Below are positions 59,172 through 64,000 of a stretch of DNA of 64,000 nt, in pieces; the stretch's first letter is position 1, and every line of letters starts with the position of its first letter. Location: the NCBI GenBank assembly GCA_965279075.1, contig CBDIHI010000010.1, forward strand, positions 604,992 to 668,991, written 5' to 3'. Source of the DNA: SZAS-79 sp965279075. GTDB lineage: Bacteria; Pseudomonadota; Gammaproteobacteria; Burkholderiales; SG8-39. Position numbers and translations under genes: made by a program. A model generated the notes under the pieces. It was not told the DNA's origin, made no database searches, and saw nothing but the letters and a program-made list of their open reading frames with translations.

Positions 59172-60187
59172 GCCTTGATCGTGTCCATGAAGAGCTTCGC
59201 GTCGAAATACGTCGAAGCCGGCACCGGGTTCTGGATGCCGCCGAAGCGCACGAAGAAGTCCGTCACCTGCTGCTGCCAGCGGGTGGCCGTGCCGTCGGCG
59301 TAGAGCTTCCTCCACTCGGCGGCCGTGTAGTACTTCGAGGCCTTGAACTGCTCCTGCAGGTCGCCCAACGGCACCTGCGCGTAGTTGTTCTTCTGGATGA
59401 CCGGCAGGATCTCGGCCGAGTTCTTGATCAGGTCGTCGTTGGACGCCGCCCAGGCCCGCACCACGCGGCCGCAAATGTCCCGGTTCTTCTCGAAGTAGTC
59501 GGACCGCGCCGCCCAGCCGCCAATTATCGCGGCTTTCGGGAAGTAGGCCGAGGCGTCGACCAGCATCTTCGCGCCCGGCAGCTTGTCGCGCACCGTGATG
59601 TTGAACGGCACCCACAACGCGACGGCCGGCACCGCGCCGGAGATGAACGAGGTCACCGCGGTGGGCATGCCCTGGTTGACCAGCTCGATGTCCTTGGCCG
59701 GGTCGATGTTGTTGGCGCGCAGCGCCGTGTCGAGGAACACGTGCGCCGTGGTGCCGGCGGTGGTCGAGATCTTCTTGCCCTTGAGGTCGGCCCAGGTCTT
59801 GATGCCCATGTCCTCGCGCACCCAAAGCTGCGCGGTGGCGAATTCGACGTTGTTCAGCAGGAACACCTTGCCCTGCCCGCGCGCCGGGAAGTTCGACAGC
59901 ACGGCGCCGGTGGAGAGCATGTCGAGGCTGCCGCCGATCATCGCGTTGAAGAGCTCCAGGCCGGTGCTGAACATCGTCGTCTCGAGCTCGAGGTTCTCCT
60001 TCGCCCAGTGGCCGCGGTGCACGCCGGTCCAGATCTGGCCGTTCACCGCCAGCGTGTTCACGTAGCCCACGCGCAGCTTGGTGCGCTGCTGGGCGATGGC
60101 GGGGAATCCCGCGGCGGCGAGGCCGGCCGCCGCGCCTGCGCCCTGAAGGAACTTCCTGCGGTCGAATTCTTTATGGCTCTTGCTCAT
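59168..60187 (-). CDS. SsuA/TauA-like ABC transporter substrate-binding protein
   Basis: The 339-residue receptor has a twin-arginine leader (FDRRKFLQGAGAAAGLAAAG) and the NMT1/SsuA-like fold: LRVGYVNTLAVNGQIWTGVHRGHW, GIKTWADLKGKKISTTAGTT, then VNQGMPTAVTSFISG. Family members bind sulfonates, nitrate or pyrimidine precursors; this one is distant enough that the ligand is open. It follows the ATPase gene by 17 bases and overlaps the GMC gene. Confidence 0.87.
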   Translation of the reverse strand: MSKSHKEFDRRKFLQGAGAAAGLAAAGFPAIAQQRTKLRVGYVNTLAVNGQIWTGVHRGHWAKENLELETTMFSTGLELFNAMIGGSLDMLSTGAVLSNFPARGQGKVFLLNNVEFATAQLWVREDMGIKTWADLKGKKISTTAGTTAHVFLDTALRANNIDPAKDIELVNQGMPTAVTSFISGAVPAVALWVPFNITVRDKLPGAKMLVDASAYFPKAAIIGGWAARSDYFEKNRDICGRVVRAWAASNDDLIKNSAEILPVIQKNNYAQVPLGDLQEQFKASKYYTAAEWRKLYADGTATRWQQQVTDFFVRFGGIQNPVPASTYFDAKLFMDTIKA

Positions 60188-60204
60188 GGTGTCTCCTCCG
60201 GTTT

Positions 60205-61023
60205 CTACTCTAGGTTGCGGGCCGACTGCCGCTGTTGTGCTGCGTACTCCTTCATGACCAGGTCCCGGATGTGCGAACGCAATTCGCCGAACTCCGGGCG
60301 CTCGTGCAGGCCCTCGTCGCGCGGGTACGCGAACGGGACGTCGATCACGGTGCGGATCCGCGAGGGCCGCGCCGTCACCACGATGATCCGCGACGAGAGG
60401 TAGATCGCCTCCTCCACCGAGTGCGTGATCAGCATCACGGTCTTGCCCTCGGCGGCCAGGACCCCGAGGAGCAGGTCCTGCATGTTCGAGCGCGTCTGCG
60501 CGTCCAGGGCGCCGAAAGGCTCGTCCATCAGCAGGAACTGCGGCTTCACCGCATAGGCTCGCGCGATCGCAAGCCGCTGGCGCATGCCGCCCGAAAGCGT
60601 CTTCGGGTACGCCTTGGCGAAATCCGACAAGCCCATGAGGCCCATGTAGCGCTTCACGATCTCCGCCTTTTCGGCCCCGGGCAGGCGATTGGCCGCGAGA
60701 TCGAGGCCGAAGGCGATGTTCTGCTCCACCGTGAGCCACGGGAACACGCCGTATTCCTGGAAGATCACGCCCCGCTCGGGGCCCGGCCCGCCGACCGGCT
60801 TGCCGTCGAGCGTCACCGTGCCGCCCGAAGGCTGCACGAACCCGGCGACGATGTTCATCATCGTGGTCTTGCCGCAGCCCGAGGGTCCGATGACCGAGAC
60901 GAACTCGCGGTCGGCGATCGAGAACGACACGTCCTCCACGACCTTGAGCGGCCCGTGCGCGGTCTTGAACTCGACCGACACATGGTCGAACACGATGCGC
61001 GGGTCCTTTGCGGCGGCGCTCAT
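60205..61023 (-). CDS. SsuB/TauB-like ABC transporter ATPase
   Basis: The 272-residue ATPase has Walker A GPSGCGKT, Q-loop FQEYGVFPW, signature LSGGMRQRLAIARA, Walker B FLLMDEPFGALD and switch His in ITHSVEEAI, all typical of the nitrate/sulfonate/taurine group. ATG 61023 overlaps the permease stop (ATGA). It powers the adjacent permease. Confidence 0.93.
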   Translation of the reverse strand: MSAAAKDPRIVFDHVSVEFKTAHGPLKVVEDVSFSIADREFVSVIGPSGCGKTTMMNIVAGFVQPSGGTVTLDGKPVGGPGPERGVIFQEYGVFPWLTVEQNIAFGLDLAANRLPGAEKAEIVKRYMGLMGLSDFAKAYPKTLSGGMRQRLAIARAYAVKPQFLLMDEPFGALDAQTRSNMQDLLLGVLAAEGKTVMLITHSVEEAIYLSSRIIVVTARPSRIRTVIDVPFAYPRDEGLHERPEFGELRSHIRDLVMKEYAAQQRQSARNLE

Positions 61024-61775
61024 GAGCTGATCCTGTCCTGCCAGGCGACCATCCTGCGTGTCGCCGCGCGCAGCGCGAGGTCCATCGCCAATGCGATGAA
61101 CCCGATGCAGATGATGCCGACGTAGATGATGTCGAGCTGGAAAAACGAGCCCGCGTTCTGGATCAGCGCGCCGAGCCCCTGCTGCGCCGCGATCAGCTCG
61201 GAGGCCACCAGCGTAGCCCAGGCCACGCCGAGCGACACCCGCAGCGCCGTGAGGATGTGCGGGACCGTGAGCGGCACGATGACCTTCAGGAAGATCTCGC
61301 GGTCGCTCGCGCCCAGCGTCTTCGCCACGCGCACGAAGATGGGGCTGATCTGCGCGATCCCTTCGTACATCACGATCACGCCCGCGAAGAACGCCGCGTA
61401 GAAAAGGATGATCACCTTGGCCGACTCGCCGATGCCGAAATACACGACGACCAGCGGGATCAGCGCGATCGGCGGCAGCGCGCGGAAGAAGTTGATCACC
61501 GGGTCGACGAAGCTGCGCACCTCGCGGTACCAGCCCAGCATGAATCCCACGGGCACGGCCAGCAGCGTGCCCAGGGCTACGCCGAGGAACACGCGCTGCG
61601 TCGACATCCAGATGTCCATGGGCAGGCGCCCGCCGTTGGCCAGTTCCCAGAAACGTGCGGCCACCTGGTGCGGCGTCGGCATCAGCGAGGCATTGACGAG
61701 CCCCGACAGCGCGATGGCATACCAGGCGAGGACCATCAGCGCCCAGGGCGCGAGGATCAGCAGGGTGCGGCGCAA
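61020..61775 (-). CDS. SsuC/TauC-like ABC transporter permease
   Basis: About 251 residues with six membrane helices and the EAA-like loop IFVRVAKTLGASDREIFLKVIVP (given here as RVAKTLGASDREIF), which contacts the ATPase. TTG 61775 is preferred: AGGA lies 6 bases upstream and the protein then begins LRRTLLILAPWAL like its relatives. A longer frame from ATG 61886 would overlap the start of the divergent GntR gene and adds a non-homologous N-terminus. It heads the transporter-GMC operon. Confidence 0.85.
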   Translation of the reverse strand: MRRTLLILAPWALMVLAWYAIALSGLVNASLMPTPHQVAARFWELANGGRLPMDIWMSTQRVFLGVALGTLLAVPVGFMLGWYREVRSFVDPVINFFRALPPIALIPLVVVYFGIGESAKVIILFYAAFFAGVIVMYEGIAQISPIFVRVAKTLGASDREIFLKVIVPLTVPHILTALRVSLGVAWATLVASELIAAQQGLGALIQNAGSFFQLDIIYVGIICIGFIALAMDLALRAATRRMVAWQDRISS

Positions 61776-61884
61776 GGTGGTCCTGTCTCCGGTCTTGTTT
61801 TCGTGGCCACGGTTGAAGCACGGGCGGCGCAAAGGTACTATGAATAGGACGTTCCGTACAATACCTTCCCTGGTTCCCTTTCGC

Positions 61885-62612
61885 ATGCACCCGCTTTTCC
61901 GCGACAGCCCGGTTCCCCGTTACTCTCAACTGGCCGACCTCCTGAGGCAACGCATTGCGCGCGGCGTCTGGGGACACGGCGAGAAGCTGCCCTCGCTCGA
62001 GGCACTGATGCGCGAGTTCGATGTCGCGCGCGTCACGGTGCGGCAAGCCGTGGAGTTGCTTTCGCGCGACGGCCTGCTCTCGCCGCAGCAGGGCCGCGGC
62101 ACCTTCGTCACCGGGCGGCCCGCGCAGGACCGCTGGCTCAGGCTGGAGACTTCGCTGCACGACCTGGCCGACGTCTACCGCGACGACAAGCCCAAGCTGA
62201 CGCTGATCGAGGAAGCGGCCGCGTCGCCCGCGCTCACGCCGCGCGACGGCAAGCCCGCGCCGCGCTACCACTTCATGCGTCGCGTGCATTCGAGGAACGA
62301 CGAGGCCTACTGCGTGATCTCGATCTACCTGGACGAACGCATCTTCCGCATGGCGCCGCGCCGCTTCCGGCGCGAGACCGTGGTGCCGGTGCTGCTCGAA
62401 CTGCCCAAGGTGAAGATCGCCAAGGCCCCGCCAGACGCTCGCGATCTCCACCGCCGACGTCGAGGTGGCCGGCCACCTCGACGTGCCGGTCAACTCGCCC
62501 GTGGCGGAAGTCCGGCGCGTCTGCACGGCGCCGGACGGCACGGTGCTGTACCTTGGCGAAGTCACCTACCGGTGGCGACTATATCCACTTCGAAATGGAC
62601 CTGAAACCCTGA
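61885..62612 (+). pseudogene. GntR-family regulator with two frameshifts
   Basis: The start is a normal GntR protein: winged helix PRYSQLADLLRQRIARGVWG, SLEALMREFDVARVTVRQAVE, LLSPQQGRGTFVTG, then a UTRA ligand domain. The frame breaks at a C run (62426-62429, one extra base), continues in the next frame as EVAGHLDVPVNSPVAEVRRV, and breaks again at an extra T (62573). It then ends YIHFEMDLKP with a stop at 62610-62612. Removing both bases restores a full UTRA domain of about 240 residues. It diverges from the transporter operon and overlaps the next gene by one base. Decay and sequencing error are both possible. Confidence 0.75.
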
Positions 62613-63739
62613 TGCCCAAGATGCCGACCGTCGCGAAAGCCGAAGCCTTCGTCTTTCGCGCCCCCATCGAGACCCCGGTGCAGACCTCGTTCGGCATCAT
62701 GCGCGACCGCCCGGCGGTCTTCGTGCGCGTCACGGATTCCGAAGGCGCCGAAGGCTGGGGCGAGGTCTGGTGCAACTTCCCCACCGTGGGGGCGGAGCAC
62801 CGGGCGCGGATGGTGGACTCGGTCTTCGCGCCGCTCCTCGTGGGCAAGGCGTTCGCTTCGCCGGAACTGGCTTTCCTCGCGCTCACCGCGCAGACCGAAG
62901 TGCTGGCGATCCAGGCCGCCGAGCCGGGGCCGGTCGCGCAATGCATCGCCGGCCTCGACATCGCGATGTGGGACCTGCACGCGAAAAGGCTCGGCACGCC
63001 GCTGTGGAAACTGCTCGGCGGGAAATCTCCCGCCGTCCGCGTCTACGCAAGCGGCCTCAACCCCACCGCACCGGAAAAGCTCGCCGCCGAACGGCTCGCG
63101 GAAGGCTATCGGGCCTTCAAGCTGAAGATCGGCTTCGGCCCGGAGCGCGACATCGCAAACCTCAGGGCGCTGCGCAGCGTGATCGGCGACCTGCCGTTGA
63201 TGGTGGACGCCAACCAGGCCTGGGATGTGGAAACCGCGGTGGAGATGTCGGGAAGGCTTACGGAATTCGGCCTTGGCTGGCTGGAGGAACCCCTGCGCGC
63301 CGACCGGCCGTGGAGCGAATGGCAGCACCTCGCGGACCTGTCGAAGACGAAACTGGCCACCGGGGAGAACCTTGCCTCGTTCGGGTCCTTCGAGGCCGCG
63401 CTGGAATCGCACGCGCTCGGCGTGGTGCAACCTGACATGGCCAAGTGGGGCGGCTTCACCGGTTGCCTCACCGTGGCGAAGAAGATCCTCGGCCACCGCA
63501 CCCGCTATTGCCCGCATTACCTCGGCGCGGGCATCGGGCTGCTGGCCTCCGCGCACCTGCTGGCCGCGGTGGGCGGCGACGGCATGCTCGAAGTCGATGC
63601 GAATCCCAACCCGTTGCGAACCCTGACCTGCGGGCCGCTGGCCCGGGTCGCAGACGGCGAAACAGTGTTGAACGACCGGCCCGGACTGGGTGTAATGCCG
63701 GACCTCACAGAACTGCGGGCATACGCAGTCGACCACTAA
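62612..63739 (+). CDS. Mandelate racemase/muconate lactonizing-family enzyme
   Basis: This 375-residue enolase-superfamily enzyme abstracts a proton alpha to a carboxylate. It has the KxK base motif (Lys170, Lys172 in AFKLKIGFG), metal ligands Asp199 (MVDANQAW), Glu225 (WLEEPL) and Glu252 (ATGENL), and Asp276 with His303 (YCPHYLGAG) as in the mandelate racemase subgroup. It could be a sugar-acid dehydratase or racemase; the substrate is not shown. ATG 62612 shares a base with the intended stop of the GntR gene, so regulator and enzyme are coupled. Confidence 0.87.
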   Translation: MPKMPTVAKAEAFVFRAPIETPVQTSFGIMRDRPAVFVRVTDSEGAEGWGEVWCNFPTVGAEHRARMVDSVFAPLLVGKAFASPELAFLALTAQTEVLAIQAAEPGPVAQCIAGLDIAMWDLHAKRLGTPLWKLLGGKSPAVRVYASGLNPTAPEKLAAERLAEGYRAFKLKIGFGPERDIANLRALRSVIGDLPLMVDANQAWDVETAVEMSGRLTEFGLGWLEEPLRADRPWSEWQHLADLSKTKLATGENLASFGSFEAALESHALGVVQPDMAKWGGFTGCLTVAKKILGHRTRYCPHYLGAGIGLLASAHLLAAVGGDGMLEVDANPNPLRTLTCGPLARVADGETVLNDRPGLGVMPDLTELRAYAVDH

Positions 63740-63755
63740 CGATCCAAGGAGACTC

Positions 63756-64000
63756 ATGAAACCCATCATCGTTGCCGCGCTGGCCGCGGCCTTTTGTACG
63801 AACGCCTTCGCGCAAGCCTTCCCCTCCAAGCCCATCAAGGTCATCGTGCCCTACTCCGCCGGCGGCGTGGTCGACGTGATCGCCCGCACCGTGGGCGAGC
63901 GCATGTCCCAGGCGATGGGCCAGCCGAGCGTGGTCGAGAACCGCGTCGGCGCGGCCGGCGGGGTGGGCACGGAGGCCGTGGCGCGCTCCGCGCCGGACGG
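63756..64000 (+). CDS. Bug/TctC-family solute receptor (3' end outside window)
   Basis: The visible 81 residues have a signal peptide ending NAFAQA, then FPSKPIKVIVPYSAGGVVD and VARSAPDG, the family's opening. AAGGAG lies 6 bases before ATG 63756. It follows the racemase-family gene by 16 bases and probably delivers its substrate. It is cut by the window edge, not broken. Third receptor of this family in the window. Confidence 0.9.
   Translation, partial: MKPIIVAALAAAFCTNAFAQAFPSKPIKVIVPYSAGGVVDVIARTVGERMSQAMGQPSVVENRVGAAGGVGTEAVARSAPD

Overview
The window reads as chromosomal DNA of a high-GC betaproteobacterium, probably of the Burkholderiales type. Three tripartite-tricarboxylate (Bug/TctC) periplasmic receptors, the order plsX-rpmF-yceD-maf, the divergent rluC/rne pair, and catabolic gene sets with TRAP and branched-chain-type ABC transporters all fit this. 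No genus can be named from the sequence alone.

Layout. 1-12.2 kb is conserved housekeeping: plsX (cut by the left edge), rpmF, yceD, maf, sppA, a small Rieske protein, a HAD phosphatase, rluC, rne with a long 5' leader, a low-molecular-weight phosphatase, uvrB, an aromatic/aspartate aminotransferase and tRNA-Asn. 12.2-17 kb is signalling: an FHA-linked adenylate cyclase, a Bug receptor, and a compact BLUF / photoactive-yellow-protein / PAS-PAS-GGDEF operon beside a histidine-kinase remnant. 17-24.8 kb is a six-gene, end-overlapping envelope operon: pqiA, pqiB, pqiC, a LolA-like protein, an RND/MMPL protein with a C-terminal cyclic-nucleotide-binding domain, and a TfpX/TfpZ-type protein. 24.9-32.9 kb holds tatD, an acyl-CoA synthetase, a two-subunit aconitase X with a 7Fe ferredoxin, a CnoX-like thioredoxin and a second diguanylate cyclase.

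32.9-43 kb looks like a hydroxycinnamate (ferulate/p-coumarate) module. A MarR-type regulator, feruloyl-CoA synthase-like ligase, amidohydrolase and fused enoyl-CoA hydratase/3-hydroxyacyl-CoA dehydrogenase run leftward; a LIV-type ABC transporter runs rightward from a promoter overlapped by a 7-bp-arm inverted repeat. 43-46.6 kb is an accessory patch: a ParDE-type toxin-antitoxin pair, an integron attC-like palindrome, a TetR regulator, a cupin gene behind a TAGACC-N4-GGTCTA operator, an IS91 transposase remnant and a frameshifted hypothetical gene. 46.6-64 kb is catabolic/transport: a Bug receptor, an Hsp33 lacking two zinc cysteines, a Rieske oxygenase, a TRAP transporter with RidA, an Old-Yellow-type oxidoreductase with a ThDP enzyme, a VOC protein, a GMC oxidoreductase with an SsuABC/TauABC-like transporter, a frameshifted GntR regulator, a mandelate-racemase-family enzyme, and a Bug receptor cut by the right edge.

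The most interesting element is 14.5-16.9 kb. Two unrelated blue-light receptor types (flavin BLUF and p-coumarate-based PYP) are encoded in one small operon with a diguanylate cyclase that keeps its product-inhibition site. The ligase near 36-37.7 kb could supply p-coumaroyl-CoA, the PYP chromophore donor; that link is inference.
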